Source: Atlantibacter subterraneus
GTDB lineage: Bacteria; Pseudomonadota; Gammaproteobacteria; Enterobacterales; Enterobacteriaceae
NCBI RefSeq assembly: GCF_007570865.1
Contig: NZ_VLPS01000003.1
Location: 62,001-126,000 of the forward strand
DNA length: 64,000 nucleotides
Direction of reading: 5' to 3'
Shown: positions 27,031-36,725 of the stretch, in pieces
How positions within the stretch are numbered: the stretch's first letter is position 1
Layout of the letters: each line of letters opens with the position of its first letter
The notes under the pieces: generated by a model
The model's database searches: none
Seen by the model: the letters and a program-made list of their open reading frames with translations, nothing else
What the model was told of the DNA's origin: nothing
Position numbers and translations under genes: made by a program

Positions 27031-27831
27031 ATGGAACATTTCGAACTGCCGCTGGTATTTTTCACGGTGCTGACCCAGTGGGGCATTGGCGCGCTGCTGG
27101 CCGTGGTGATTGGGCAACAGCGCGCCACGCCGGTATTCGCGCCGCAGGTGTTAAAGCGGGTAGCGCTGTTTGTCTGGCTGGTCACGGTCATCGGCTCGCT
27201 GGCGTCCATCGCGCACCTCGGCGCGCCGATGGGTGCGCCGCGCGCGCTGTATGGCCTTGGGCACTCCTGGCTGAGCCGCGAAGTGGTGGCGTTTTTCCTG
27301 CTCAACGTGCTGACGACGCTGTGGCTGGTAATGGTGTGGATAAACAGCAACGCCAGAGCCGCTACGCTGGTGGGGATGATTGCCGTGCTGGCCGGCATCG
27401 CGGCGATCCTGGTGAGCTCGCAGGTTTATTACCAGATGGTGCTGCATCCGCTGTGGCATAGCCCGGCGACCCAGCTGGCGTTTATCGGCTGCGCGCTGCT
27501 GCTGGGGTTTGTCTCGATTGCAGTATTCGCTAATCTGTGGGGCAGCGAAGTGGCGCGTCGGCTGCGGATGGGAGTAATCGTCGGTGTGGCGGTGGTGGCC
27601 TGCGCGCTGGTCTGGCGCTACCGCATCGCCGGGGCGGATGCGGCCAGCCTGCTGCTGTGGTGGCAACTGCTGGCGAGCCTGGCTATCGGCGTGGCGGTGT
27701 TTGCGATGCTGCGCCACGGTAAGCTGACCGCGTGGGCTGGCGTACTGGCCATTGCTCTGGTCTTTACCGGTGAGATTGCCGGCAGGATGCTGTTTTACAG
27801 CAACGTGATGAGCGGTGCGCCCTGGTTTTAG
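27031..27831 (+). CDS. DmsC-like membrane anchor subunit
   Basis: Integral membrane quinol-oxidising anchor. 266 residues with about eight hydrophobic helices. The motif IGSLASIAHLGAPMGAPRALYGLGHSWLSRE is characteristic of the DmsC family, as is the C-terminal EIAGRMLFY. SD AGGAGG directly before ATG; 9 bases after the ferredoxin gene. With the two genes upstream it forms a quinol-linked oxidoreductase facing the periplasm. It converges with yajL with only a 12-base gap and no visible terminator. Confidence 0.9.
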   Translation: MEHFELPLVFFTVLTQWGIGALLAVVIGQQRATPVFAPQVLKRVALFVWLVTVIGSLASIAHLGAPMGAPRALYGLGHSWLSREVVAFFLLNVLTTLWLVMVWINSNARAATLVGMIAVLAGIAAILVSSQVYYQMVLHPLWHSPATQLAFIGCALLLGFVSIAVFANLWGSEVARRLRMGVIVGVAVVACALVWRYRIAGADAASLLLWWQLLASLAIGVAVFAMLRHGKLTAWAGVLAIALVFTGEIAGRMLFYSNVMSGAPWF

Positions 27832-27843
27832 GGCGCACGGCAT

Positions 27844-28434
27844 TCAGTCGCGGTAGTTATAGATACCCGACGCCAGCACTAACTGAGCCGCCACTTCGGC
27901 GGCTTTTTCTTTGCCCACCAGCAGGTCGATGATCTTCAGCGCGAAATCTATCGAGGTGCCTGGTCCCTGGCTGGTCAGCAGTTTGACGCGGTCATCGTAA
28001 TAAGCGCGTTTCTCCATCCATTTCTCTTCCGGGATGGTGTGCCTGAGGCCCGGGAAGCCTGTCATATTGCCGAGCGGGAACAGATCGTGCGGGATCAGCA
28101 CCGTACCCGGCGAGGCGCACATCGCCGCCACCAGCCGTCCGGATAAATGGAACTGGCGCACCGTTTCCACCAGCAGCGGGCTGTCGCGAAAGCACTCTGC
28201 GCCTTTCAGGCCGCCAGGCAGCACAATCACGTCATAATCACCGTCGGCCACTTCCACCAGCGGCGCGTCCGCCAGCAGCTTCACGCCGCGCGAGCAGACA
28301 ATCGTCAGATCGCCATCGCTGGCGACGCTGGCGGTGGTCACGGCAATCCCGCCGCGCACCAGCAAATCGATGGTGGTGACCGCTTCGGTCTCTTCAGTGC
28401 CAGGGGCGAGGCAGATCAGTGCCGATGCGCTCAT
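27844..28434 (-). CDS. yajL: DJ-1/PfpI-family protein YajL
   Basis: Oxidative-stress chaperone/deglycase-type protein of the DJ-1 superfamily. 196 residues, as in E. coli, from the ATG at 28434 ([25 protein letters not shown]). The reactive nucleophile-elbow cysteine is present in [12 protein letters not shown], with the partner glutamate in APGTEETEA. The gene start overlaps the panE 3' end by 41 bases, the same arrangement as in E. coli, so the two are translationally coupled. Confidence 0.96.
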   Translation of the reverse strand: MSASALICLAPGTEETEAVTTIDLLVRGGIAVTTASVASDGDLTIVCSRGVKLLADAPLVEVADGDYDVIVLPGGLKGAECFRDSPLLVETVRQFHLSGRLVAAMCASPGTVLIPHDLFPLGNMTGFPGLRHTIPEEKWMEKRAYYDDRVKLLTSQGPGTSIDFALKIIDLLVGKEKAAEVAAQLVLASGIYNYRD

Positions 28435-29308
28435 ATTCACTCTCCTTTCGCTTAACGCGTTCATAAAGACGGTTGTTAACCGGAAGCACCAACCCGTGGG
28501 CGCGGGCGCGGCGCAGCAGGTAACCCGTGATGTAATCAATTTCAGTATGGCGCTGCATTCGGATGTCTTGCAGCATTGAGGAAATATTTTCGGCGGTGCT
28601 GTCGATCACCTGATCGGCGAAGTAACGCAGGCTTTCCGGCGAGGTGTGATAACCCTCGCGTACCATGACCTGCGCCACTTCCTGGCAGATTTCGTCAATC
28701 TGATCCGGATGATGACGCAGTTCGCCGTTCGGGCAGTCGAGCAGGGCGGTGAGCGGGTTGATCACGCAGTTTACCGCCAGCTTTTTCCAGCATGAGGCAT
28801 TAATATCGTCATGCCATGCCACATCCGGCAAAGCCTGGTGCAGCTGTTCCGCCAGGTCGCTGTAATCCTTGCCCTGTGGATTGGCCGGGCCGATATGGGT
28901 AATGCCGTTGGCGACATGGGTGATCACGCTGCCGTCGCGCCGGGCGGCGTGGGTGGTGGCACCCATCAACAGGGGTTGCTCGACCCGGCTTAACTCTTCA
29001 CGCGTTCCCATGCCGTTGTGGATTAACAGAATCGGACTTGAGGCGGGAAGTATTTTCGCCAGCGGCGTTACCGCGTCCGAGACTTGCCACGCTTTGAGCG
29101 TCACTAACAGCAAATCGCTCTGCGCCAGAAAGTCGGGGTCGTTGGCAATGATCGACTCGTTATAGATGGTTCCGTCAGTATCCTGGAGGTCTATACTGCA
29201 AAAGGGTTGGGGAATGCGCAGCCATCCCTGAAGCTCATGACCCTGTCGTAACAGCGCGATCAGCCAGAGTTGCCCCAATGCACCACATCCCAGTACGGTA
29301 ATTTTCAT
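28394..29308 (-). CDS. panE: 2-dehydropantoate 2-reductase
   Basis: NADPH-dependent reduction of ketopantoate to pantoate in pantothenate/CoA synthesis. 304 residues (E. coli 303). N-terminal Rossmann motif [15 protein letters not shown]; catalytic Lys in [18 protein letters not shown]; substrate-binding Glu in [12 protein letters not shown]. First gene of the panE-yajL pair; divergent from yajQ with 113 bases between the starts. Confidence 0.97.
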   Translation of the reverse strand: MKITVLGCGALGQLWLIALLRQGHELQGWLRIPQPFCSIDLQDTDGTIYNESIIANDPDFLAQSDLLLVTLKAWQVSDAVTPLAKILPASSPILLIHNGMGTREELSRVEQPLLMGATTHAARRDGSVITHVANGITHIGPANPQGKDYSDLAEQLHQALPDVAWHDDINASCWKKLAVNCVINPLTALLDCPNGELRHHPDQIDEICQEVAQVMVREGYHTSPESLRYFADQVIDSTAENISSMLQDIRMQRHTEIDYITGYLLRRARAHGLVLPVNNRLYERVKRKESEYERIGTDLPRPWH

Positions 29309-29421
29309 GATTTCTCCTCACCTGCCGTCGCGCCAGGTGTTTTGTCCTGGGGTTGATACGTGTTGTTTTATGTAACGTTGCGGGTATTATGCAACGCACA
29401 CAGAGAGAGGGAGAACAAAAC

Positions 29422-29913
29422 ATGCCATCTTTTGACATCGTATCTGAAGTCGACCTTCAGGAAGTTCGCAACGCAGTGGACAATGCGACCCGCGAAGTTG
29501 AGTCACGTTTCGATTTTCGCGGCGTGACGGCGGAATTCGAACTGAACGATAAAAACCAGACCATTAAAGTGCTGAGCGAGTCCGATTTCCAGGTCAATCA
29601 GCTGATCGATATTCTGCGCGCCAAGCTGCTCAAGCGCGGCATTGAAGGCAGTTCTATCGAGGTGCCGGAAGAGTTCGTGCACAGCGGTAAAAACTGGAGC
29701 GTGGATGCCAAACTAAAGCAGGGCATCGAATCCTCCATCGCCAAGAAAATCGTTAAGCTGATTAAAGACAGCAAGCTGAAAGTGCAGGCGCAAATCCAGG
29801 GTGAAGAGATCCGCATCACCGGGAAATCGCGCGACGACCTGCAGGCCGTGATGGCGCTGGTGCGCGGCGGTGATTTAGGCCAGCCGTTCCAGTTCAAAAA
29901 CTTCCGTGATTGA
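29422..29913 (+). CDS. yajQ: UPF0234 nucleotide-binding protein YajQ
   Basis: Small two-domain protein with ferredoxin-like folds that binds nucleotides; in Xanthomonas and Pseudomonas homologues act as c-di-GMP effectors. 163 residues from the ATG at 29422 ([22 protein letters not shown]), preceded by AGAGAGGGAG; the upstream in-frame GTG/ATG codons are not family-like. RFDFRGV and [26 protein letters not shown] are conserved. Single-gene transcript ending in a clear terminator. Confidence 0.96.
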   Translation: MPSFDIVSEVDLQEVRNAVDNATREVESRFDFRGVTAEFELNDKNQTIKVLSESDFQVNQLIDILRAKLLKRGIEGSSIEVPEEFVHSGKNWSVDAKLKQGIESSIAKKIVKLIKDSKLKVQAQIQGEEIRITGKSRDDLQAVMALVRGGDLGQPFQFKNFRD

Positions 29914-29914
29914 T

Positions 29915-29941
29915 AAAAGGCCGGGCAACCGGCCTTTTTTT
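29915..29941. terminator. Bidirectional terminator between yajQ and yajR
   Basis: AAAAGGCCGG - GCAA - CCGGCCTTTTTTT: six G/C pairs plus flanking A/T pairs, with a T7 run on the plus strand and an A-run that gives a U-tract on the minus strand. It serves convergent yajQ and yajR; the yajR stop lies inside the T-run. Confidence 0.88.
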
Positions 29942-31307
29942 ACACCAGCCCTTTAACCACCTGTTCGATCTCAAACCGATTGGTGACTTTGCTGTCGATT
30001 TTGACGTAAGCGCTGTGCTCCTGCGGTACCACCACCGCTTCGCTAACCCCCGCTTTGGCTAACAGCCGCGTTTTCAGCGCTTCATCGGCCTGCACATCTT
30101 CCGGTAGCTCAACGCGAATGCTGCTGACGTAGGGCGGTTCGTCCATGGTAAAACCTACCATCAGCCACAGCGCGGCCAGCAGTGCGCCAGCTAAAAATAC
30201 CGTTTGGGTATCGAAATACTGCGCCAGCCAGCCGCCGAGCGAGCCGCCAATCGCCACGCCTAAAAACTGGCTGGTGGAGTAAACGCCCATCGCCGTGCCT
30301 TTATAACCCGCCGGGGATTCTTTACTGATCAGCGACGGCAGCAGCGCCTCCATTAAGTTAAACGCCACAAAGAACAGCTGGATGCCGAGGATTTGCTGCC
30401 ACAGTAGCGGACCCGCCCCCCACAGCACCACTTCGGCAATGGCGATCACCATAATGCAGAACACAAACACCCGCTTCATGCGGCGCTTCACTTCGGCGTA
30501 AATAATAAACGGCACCACCGACACAAAGGCGATCAGCATGGTGACCAGATAAATTTTCCAGTGCTCCGCCGCCGGATAGCCTGCCGCTTCCAGCTGGTGG
30601 GGGAGGGCGACGAAGGTCGACATCAGCAGAATATGCAGGCACATAATGCCGATATTCAGCTTGAGCAATTTTTTGTTGGCCAGCACTTTGCTGAAGCAGC
30701 CTTTCACCATGCCCGATTCGCGGTTGAGCACGTGATTTTCGCTGTTGGGAACCACCCACAGCGTCAGTAAAATACCCAGCGTTGCCAGAATGGCGATCAT
30801 CCAGAACAGTGCATGCAGGCCCAGTGCATGGGTGACGATCGGCCCGATTACCATGGCGATAGCAAAGGTGACGCCGAAACTGACGCCGATAAACGCCATG
30901 GCTTTGGTGCGGTTTTGCTCGCGGGTTAAATCAGACAGCAGGGCCATCACCGCAGCGGCAATCGCGCCGGAACCCTGTAGCGCGCGGCCTAAAATCACGC
31001 CCCAGATCGAGTCGGTCATCGCCGCAATCACGCTGCCCAGCACAAAAATCGCCAGCCCGCCGATGATTAACGGCTTACGACCAATGCGGTCGGAAAGCAG
31101 GCCGAAAGGAATTTGAAACACCGCCTGCGCCAGACCATAGATGCCAATCGCCAGGCCGATTAAGGCTTCGCTGGCACCCTGAAGCGCCATGCCGTACGTG
31201 GTGAGAACCGGTAACACCATAAACATGCCCAACATTCGGAGCGAAAAAACGGTTCCCAGGCCCCACGTTGCGCGTCGCTCAAGCGGGGTCATTTTATTGT
31301 CGTTCAT
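29940..31307 (-). CDS. yajR: MFS transporter YajR
   Basis: Major facilitator drug:proton antiporter-type protein of unknown substrate. 455 residues from the ATG at 31307 (MNDNKMTPLERRATWGLGTVFSLRM); a GTG two codons upstream overlaps the ribosome site GAGG and is less likely. Twelve membrane helices, motif A GLLSDRIGRKPLI, and a C-terminal soluble ferredoxin-like YAM domain (about 390-455) ending AYVKIDSKVTNRFEIEQVVKG. Same position between yajQ and cyoE as in E. coli. Confidence 0.95.
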   Translation of the reverse strand: MNDNKMTPLERRATWGLGTVFSLRMLGMFMVLPVLTTYGMALQGASEALIGLAIGIYGLAQAVFQIPFGLLSDRIGRKPLIIGGLAIFVLGSVIAAMTDSIWGVILGRALQGSGAIAAAVMALLSDLTREQNRTKAMAFIGVSFGVTFAIAMVIGPIVTHALGLHALFWMIAILATLGILLTLWVVPNSENHVLNRESGMVKGCFSKVLANKKLLKLNIGIMCLHILLMSTFVALPHQLEAAGYPAAEHWKIYLVTMLIAFVSVVPFIIYAEVKRRMKRVFVFCIMVIAIAEVVLWGAGPLLWQQILGIQLFFVAFNLMEALLPSLISKESPAGYKGTAMGVYSTSQFLGVAIGGSLGGWLAQYFDTQTVFLAGALLAALWLMVGFTMDEPPYVSSIRVELPEDVQADEALKTRLLAKAGVSEAVVVPQEHSAYVKIDSKVTNRFEIEQVVKGLV

Positions 31308-31414
31308 TACCACCTCAGATGAAAAACCGGCACTAATTATATAGGTGAGAGGGGGAGGATAAATTACCGGTTGGTGAGCGAATATTACAGGGATTAAGCG
31401 AGGAAGGCGTTATT

Positions 31415-31441
31415 AAAAAAGGGTGCCGTAGCACCCTTTTT
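31415..31441. terminator. Terminator of the cyoABCDE operon
   Basis: AAAAAGGGTGC - CGTA - GCACCCTTTTT. On the minus strand it begins 6 bases after the cyoE stop codon and is followed by a U-run from the A6 tract. The arms are perfectly complementary over 11 bp. Confidence 0.85.
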
Positions 31442-31446
31442 GGAAA

Positions 31447-32334
31447 TTACCAGACGTAAGTCAAAAGATTATGCGAGTCGGGCACCATAAAGTCGATGGA
31501 CATCATAAAGCTCAACGAGGTAATCGCGACGATGGAGAACACGAACAGCTTACGCGCCCACACTCTGTCATCTTCCACTTTGTAGCCCTTGAGCGCCATG
31601 CCCAGCCACCAGACGCTCACCGCCGCAGCCACCACCAGATATTTATATCCGGCATAACCGCCCAGCGAGAGCATCAGCGTCGCCACGGCGAAGGCGATGA
31701 TGTACAGCGTAATATGGTTTTTCGCGACCGAAATCCCTTTTACAACCGGCAGAACCGGGATGTTCGCCGCCTGGTAATCTTTGAAACGGAAGATGGCAAT
31801 CGCATACGAGTGCGGCATCTGCCAGAGACTAAAGATAGCCAGCAGGATAGCCGCGCCGGTATCAAACTCGTTAGTGACCGCGCAGTAGCCAATCACCGGC
31901 GGCGCAGCGCCGGAGAGGCTACCAATCAGCGTGCCGTAAACGGAGTTGCGCTTCATGTACAGGCTGTAAACGCCGACATAAACCACAAAGCCCATTACGG
32001 CCAGCCACATGGCGAGCGGATTCGCGCCAAACCACAGCAGCATGAAGCCAGCAATACCCAACAAGGTGGCGTAAACCAGCGTTACGTTCGGCGAAATCAG
32101 GCCCTTAACCAGCACCCGGTTTTTCGTCCTTTCCATCTTGCGGTCGATATCACGGTCAATGACGTTGTTGTAAACACAACCCGAAGCCACTACCAGCGAT
32201 ACGCCTGACAGCGTGTAAATGAACAGGGGATAATCAATACTGCCCTTCGAGGCCAGCAAAAATCCCCCAATGACAGAAATTAAATTGCCGAAAATAATTC
32301 CTGGTTTCGTGACTTGCAGGTATTGCTTAATCAT
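31447..32334 (-). CDS. cyoE: Protoheme IX farnesyltransferase (heme O synthase)
   Basis: Membrane prenyltransferase that converts heme B to heme O, the cofactor of cytochrome bo3. 295 residues (E. coli 296). UbiA-family aspartate motif [18 protein letters not shown] near residue 65 and a second conserved acidic stretch around [15 protein letters not shown]. About nine membrane helices. Last gene of cyoABCDE, 11 bases after cyoD. Confidence 0.97.
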   Translation of the reverse strand: MIKQYLQVTKPGIIFGNLISVIGGFLLASKGSIDYPLFIYTLSGVSLVVASGCVYNNVIDRDIDRKMERTKNRVLVKGLISPNVTLVYATLLGIAGFMLLWFGANPLAMWLAVMGFVVYVGVYSLYMKRNSVYGTLIGSLSGAAPPVIGYCAVTNEFDTGAAILLAIFSLWQMPHSYAIAIFRFKDYQAANIPVLPVVKGISVAKNHITLYIIAFAVATLMLSLGGYAGYKYLVVAAAVSVWWLGMALKGYKVEDDRVWARKLFVFSIVAITSLSFMMSIDFMVPDSHNLLTYVW

Positions 32335-32345
32335 ACGTGCCGCTC

Positions 32346-32675
32346 TTAGTGAACCATCATGTTCTCGTTAAGGCTCCACATGATCCAGATAGAACCTACC
32401 ACTACGATTGCGATAATCAGCAACGTAAAGACAAAGGCCACCAGGTTCCAGCGCTCCTCGGAGGAGGCGTTCATGTGCAGGAAGCACACCAGGTGAACCA
32501 GAATCTGTACCACGGCTGTTGCCACAACCACACCGAGAAGCGTGCCCTGTGAGGCGGTGCCGCTCATCACCATCCAGAACGGGATCACGGTCAGAATAAC
32601 TGACAGGATGAACCCGATAAGGTAGGTTTTGACGCCGCCGTGATGAGCGCCAGCGTGATCGGTAGAATGACTCAT
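32346..32675 (-). CDS. cyoD: Cytochrome bo3 oxidase subunit IV
   Basis: Small subunit of the proton-pumping ubiquinol oxidase, 109 residues with three membrane helices. The ATG at 32675 gives [22 protein letters not shown] as in E. coli; its A of ATG is the last base of the cyoC stop (TAATG overlap), so translation is coupled. It is thought to assist CuB binding/assembly of subunit I. Confidence 0.96.
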   Translation of the reverse strand: MSHSTDHAGAHHGGVKTYLIGFILSVILTVIPFWMVMSGTASQGTLLGVVVATAVVQILVHLVCFLHMNASSEERWNLVAFVFTLLIIAIVVVGSIWIMWSLNENMMVH

Positions 32676-33295
32676 TACATCGCCCCCATCAGATAGACTA
32701 CAGAGAATACGCAAATCCAGACCACGTCCAGGAAGTGCCAGAACATACTCAGGCACATCAGGCGGGCGCGGTTGTTATGGGTCAGGCCGCGACGGGAAAC
32801 ATGAATCATCATGATCGCCATCCAGATCAGACCGGAGGTCACGTGCAGACCGTGGGTACCGACCAGCGCGAAGAAGCCGGACAGGAAGCCGCTACGATCC
32901 GGCCCCCAGCCTTCTGCGATCAGGTGATGGAATTCATAGATTTCCATCCCAACGAAGCCTGCGCCAAACAGGAAGGTCAGGGCCAGCCAGGACATGACCT
33001 GGCCCTGGTTGTTTTTGTTCATGGCGATCATCGCCATGCCATACGTGATGGAGGAGAACAACAGCAGGAAAGTTTCAACCAGCACAAACGGCAGTTCGAA
33101 AATATCCTTGCCGGTTGGTCCCCCGGCAGTGCCGTTCACCAGAACGGCATAAGTCGCAAACAGACATGCAAAGAGAATGCAGTCGCTCATCAGGTAGATC
33201 CAGAAGCCAAATACCTTATTGGCTCCTGCATCGTGGTGGTGCCCATGTTCATGGTTGCCATGGGCCAGCGCGTCATTAATGGTCTCAGTTGACAT
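32675..33295 (-). CDS. cyoC: Cytochrome bo3 oxidase subunit III
   Basis: Membrane subunit of cytochrome bo3, heme-copper oxidase subunit III family with five membrane helices. 206 residues (E. coli 204). The N-terminus is His-rich ([16 protein letters not shown]). Conserved [15 protein letters not shown] and [14 protein letters not shown]. It overlaps the cyoB end by 11 bases. Confidence 0.96.
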   Translation of the reverse strand: MSTETINDALAHGNHEHGHHHDAGANKVFGFWIYLMSDCILFACLFATYAVLVNGTAGGPTGKDIFELPFVLVETFLLLFSSITYGMAMIAMNKNNQGQVMSWLALTFLFGAGFVGMEIYEFHHLIAEGWGPDRSGFLSGFFALVGTHGLHVTSGLIWMAIMMIHVSRRGLTHNNRARLMCLSMFWHFLDVVWICVFSVVYLMGAM

Positions 33296-35276
33296 TTTTC
33301 AGCCCTGCTTTGGTAATTTCGTCGAAATGCTGATTTTCCAGTTTTTCGATGGTAGCAACGGGTACGTAGTAATCCACGTCTTCATCAAAGCTCTTCGCAA
33401 TCCAGGTGATCACGATACCGGCGAAGCCGATAATCGCCAGCCACCAGATATGCCAGATCATGGCAAAACCGAAGATGGTGCTGAACAAGCCGATGTAGAT
33501 ACCCGCAGCGCTGTTTTTCGGCATATGAATTTCTTCATAGTGCGCAGGCTGTTTGTAAGCTTCACCTTTTTCTTTCATTTCCCAGAATGCGTCGCGCTCG
33601 TGAACTTCCGGCAGTACCGCGAAGTTATAGAACGGCGGCGGAGAAGCGATTGCCCACTCCAGGGTACGCGCGCCCCACGGGTCACCGGTCAGATCGCGGT
33701 TTTTGTTGCGGTCGCGGACGCTGACGAAAATCTGCATCACGATGCACAGGATACCGCAGGCAATCAGCAGTGCGCCGATTTCAGCTACCACCATCAGCGG
33801 CATAAACATCGGGTCGATGTCCTGGCTGACGCGACGGGTCATACCCATGAAGCCCATTGCATACAGCGGCATAAAGGTCACGAAGAAGCCGATGATCCAG
33901 AACCAGAAAGCGCGTTTGCCCCAGGTTTCGTTCATGGTGTAACCGAAGGCTTTCGGCCACCAGTAGGTCATACCGGCAAAACAACCGAACACCACGCCGC
34001 CAATGATGACGTTATGGAAGTGCGCAATCAGGAACAGGCTGTTGTGCAGAACGAAGTCCGCGCCCGGTACCGCCAGCAGTACCCCGGTCATCCCACCAAT
34101 GGAGAAGGTGATGATAAAGCCGATGGTCCACAGCATCGCGGAGTGGAACTGAATACGGCCCTGGTACATGGTGAACAGCCAGTTGAAGATCTTCACCCCG
34201 GTCGGGATGGCGATAATCATCGTGGTGATACCAAAAAAGGCGTTAACGTTCGCGCCGCTGCCCATGGTGAAGAAGTGGTGCAGCCAAACGATGAACGACA
34301 GAACCGTAATCGCGATAGTCGCCCATACCAGCGAGGTGTAACCGAACAGACGTTTTCTGGAGAAGGTCGAGGTGACTTCAGAGAACACGCCAAACACCGG
34401 CAGCACCAGGATGTACACTTCCGGATGGCCCCAGGCCCAGATCAGGTTCACGTACATCATCATGTTGCCGCCCATATCATTGGTAAAGAAATGGGTGCCC
34501 AGATAGCGGTCCAGGGTTAGCAACGCGATAGTGACGGTTAAAATTGGGAACGAGACGATAATCAGTACGTTAGTACACAGTGACGCCCAGGTGAAGACCG
34601 GCATTTTGAACATGGTCATGCCCGGGGTACGCATCTTCAGGATGGTCACGAAGAAGTTGATACCGGTCAGCGTCGTACCGATACCGGATAGCTGGAGACT
34701 CCAGATCCAGTAGTCGACCCCCACGCCGGGACTGTATTCAATGCCTGATAGCGGCGGATACGCCACCCAGCCGGTCTGGGCAAATTCGCCGACCCCCAGG
34801 GAAACGTTCACCAGAATCACCCCAACCACCGTGAACCAGAAGCTCAGGTTGTTCAGGAACGGGTAGGCCACGTCGCGTGCGCCGATCTGCAAGGGAACAA
34901 CAATGTTCATCAGACCGATAACGAACGGCATCGCCACGAAGAAGATCATGATAACGCCGTGGGCGGTAAAGATCTGATCGTAGTGGTGCGGCGGCAGGAA
35001 GCCCGTTTCGCCCGCAGAAACCAGCAACTGCTGGGTACGCATCATAATGGCGTCCGCGAAACCACGGACCAGCATGACAATCGCCACCAGGATATACATG
35101 ATACCCAGGCGTTTATGGTCTACTGACGTAAGCCACTCATTCCATAAATATGACCACTTACCGAAGTAAGTGATAGCTGCCAGTAACGCCGCGCCTCCGA
35201 CGATAATTGCAGCCACCGTAACCATGATAATCGGCTCATGGTACGGAATTGCATCCAGTGTAAGTTTTCCGAACAT
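33285..35276 (-). CDS. cyoB: Cytochrome bo3 oxidase subunit I
   Basis: Catalytic subunit holding heme b, heme o3 and CuB, where oxygen is reduced and protons pumped. 663 residues, the same as E. coli, with about 15 membrane helices. Heme/copper histidine motifs are intact: MTAHG-type [35 protein letters not shown] and [15 protein letters not shown]. Proton-channel residues lie in these conserved helices. Between cyoA (19 bases upstream) and cyoC (overlap). Confidence 0.98.
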   Translation of the reverse strand: MFGKLTLDAIPYHEPIIMVTVAAIIVGGAALLAAITYFGKWSYLWNEWLTSVDHKRLGIMYILVAIVMLVRGFADAIMMRTQQLLVSAGETGFLPPHHYDQIFTAHGVIMIFFVAMPFVIGLMNIVVPLQIGARDVAYPFLNNLSFWFTVVGVILVNVSLGVGEFAQTGWVAYPPLSGIEYSPGVGVDYWIWSLQLSGIGTTLTGINFFVTILKMRTPGMTMFKMPVFTWASLCTNVLIIVSFPILTVTIALLTLDRYLGTHFFTNDMGGNMMMYVNLIWAWGHPEVYILVLPVFGVFSEVTSTFSRKRLFGYTSLVWATIAITVLSFIVWLHHFFTMGSGANVNAFFGITTMIIAIPTGVKIFNWLFTMYQGRIQFHSAMLWTIGFIITFSIGGMTGVLLAVPGADFVLHNSLFLIAHFHNVIIGGVVFGCFAGMTYWWPKAFGYTMNETWGKRAFWFWIIGFFVTFMPLYAMGFMGMTRRVSQDIDPMFMPLMVVAEIGALLIACGILCIVMQIFVSVRDRNKNRDLTGDPWGARTLEWAIASPPPFYNFAVLPEVHERDAFWEMKEKGEAYKQPAHYEEIHMPKNSAAGIYIGLFSTIFGFAMIWHIWWLAIIGFAGIVITWIAKSFDEDVDYYVPVATIEKLENQHFDEITKAGLKNVN

Positions 35277-35295
35277 CGTATTATTCCTCGGCCCC

Positions 35296-36234
35296 TTAGT
35301 GAGAGGTTTCCGCGTGATTCATGTCCATGCCTTCGTGAGCGTTGTGCTCCCCTTCCGACTGAGTCACGTCCATGCTTTTCCCGTGTCCCATGAATTTGTT
35401 AATCACATCGACAAACAGATTCGGTTTAACACTGGAGAAGTATTCGACTTTGTTAAATTCGCTTGGGGCTGCCAGCTTCTCGTAAGTCGCCATATCGTTG
35501 ACTACGGTCGGCGATTGCTTAGCTTTAGCCACCCACTGGTTGAAGGTTTCGTTGTCCGGCGTCGCAATAGCTTTGAACTTCATGCCGGAGAAACCTGCAC
35601 CACTGTAGTTAGCGGAAAGGCCGTCATAGGTGCCAGCTTCGTTGGCGATGAGATGCAGTTTGGTCTGCATGCCCGCCATCGCGTAAATCTGGCTGCCCAG
35701 GCGCGGAATAAAGAAGGAGTTCATCACCGAGTTAGAGGTGATTTTGAATTCCACCGGGGTGTTGGCCGGGAAAGCGATTTCGTTCACCGTCGCGATGCCC
35801 TGCTCCGGATAGATGAAGAACCATTTCCAGTCCATCGCGATCACTTCAATGGTCACCGGCTTCGCGTCGTGATCCAGCGGTTTGCTGGGCTCAAGTGCGT
35901 GCGTGGTTTTCCAGGTCAGTACGGCGAGGAAGATAATGATAAGGATAGGAATGGTCCAGACAACAGCTTCCACCTTGTTAGAGTGTGACCAGTTGGGGCT
36001 GTATTTAGCATCCTTGTTGGTCGCCCGATATTTCCAGGCAAAGCCGATCGCCATCACGATAGCAGGGATAACGACGATCAACATCAGCCCGAGGGCGGTC
36101 AGTATCAACGAACGTTGCTCGAGTCCAATCTGTCCTTTTGGGTTGAGAAGCGCAGAATCACAGCCACTGAGTAATACAGTACCCGCGATTAATGACAACA
36201 ATCCCAAACTTTTATTGTATTTCCTGAGTCTCAT
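35296..36234 (-). CDS. cyoA: Cytochrome bo3 oxidase subunit II (lipoprotein)
   Basis: Subunit II of the ubiquinol oxidase, involved in quinol binding. 312 residues (E. coli 315). Lipoprotein signal with lipobox LLSGC, Cys25. Two membrane helices follow (about 42-65 and 90-110), then a periplasmic cupredoxin domain without CuA ligands ([22 protein letters not shown]). The C-terminal tail is rich in Met, His, Glu and Asp. First gene of the operon, normally repressed anaerobically by ArcA and FNR. Confidence 0.97.
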   Translation of the reverse strand: MRLRKYNKSLGLLSLIAGTVLLSGCDSALLNPKGQIGLEQRSLILTALGLMLIVVIPAIVMAIGFAWKYRATNKDAKYSPNWSHSNKVEAVVWTIPILIIIFLAVLTWKTTHALEPSKPLDHDAKPVTIEVIAMDWKWFFIYPEQGIATVNEIAFPANTPVEFKITSNSVMNSFFIPRLGSQIYAMAGMQTKLHLIANEAGTYDGLSANYSGAGFSGMKFKAIATPDNETFNQWVAKAKQSPTVVNDMATYEKLAAPSEFNKVEYFSSVKPNLFVDVINKFMGHGKSMDVTQSEGEHNAHEGMDMNHAETSH

Positions 36235-36725
36235 TTAACGACCTCAATTCAGGGGGGATTCTGGTGGCGGTTAAAGTGTGCCGGCATTTTACGGGAAGGT
36301 TACAACACTGTAAACATTAATGGCATTCTGTCAGCGAGGTGTTACCGGGTTCTGCCATGCCTATCACAGATGTTGCAACTTATTTCAAATATACAGCAAA
36401 AATGCGGGCTGGCGGCCGTTATAACAAATCAGGATTGTTAAATTTTTTATGCCGGATAATTGGTATAACCAATTCGAATGATATACAAAAACTTAACAAA
36501 AATATATCAAATATAGGACAATTAATTCACGGAAAATTAATCTGGCACTGGCTGAATCGATAAAGGGAAATTATTGCGCTTTTTTCGGTTTATAAATTCC
36601 AGAAGTTTAAGGGCACAAAAAAACAATTTTTTGCCGCTAATTTGCCGCTGGCTAACGTTATTTTCATTACCCTCCGTGATTACCACGGAAAATAACGAAA
36701 AATAACGTTCATTATTTAAGCGAAA
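36235..36725. promoter_or_regulatory. cyoA upstream region and ampG 3' flank
   Basis: 491 AT-rich bases, expected to contain the cyo promoter and its ArcA/FNR sites; TGTTAAATTTTTTATG near 36436 is a plausible ArcA-like stretch but not decisive. At 36656-36697 nested inverted repeats occur: CGTTATTTTC/GAAAATAACG enclosing CCGTG-ATTAC-CACGG, with a third AAAATAACG copy just after. A direct repeat TTTGCCGCT lies near 36631-36650. No credible coding region is present. Confidence 0.5.

Noticed and set aside
9241-27843. Search for integrase, transposase, tRNA attachment site or flanking direct repeats around the accessory block
   Set aside because: None seen; the block cannot be called a mobile element from the sequence.
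33219-34520. 433-residue plus-strand ORF antisense to cyoB
   Set aside because: Shadow of a highly conserved gene; composition (His/Asp/Arg/Gln-rich) is typical of antisense frames and there is no ribosome site.
36339-36563. 74-residue ORF in the cyoA upstream region
   Set aside because: No ribosome site, AT-rich promoter DNA, no family resemblance.
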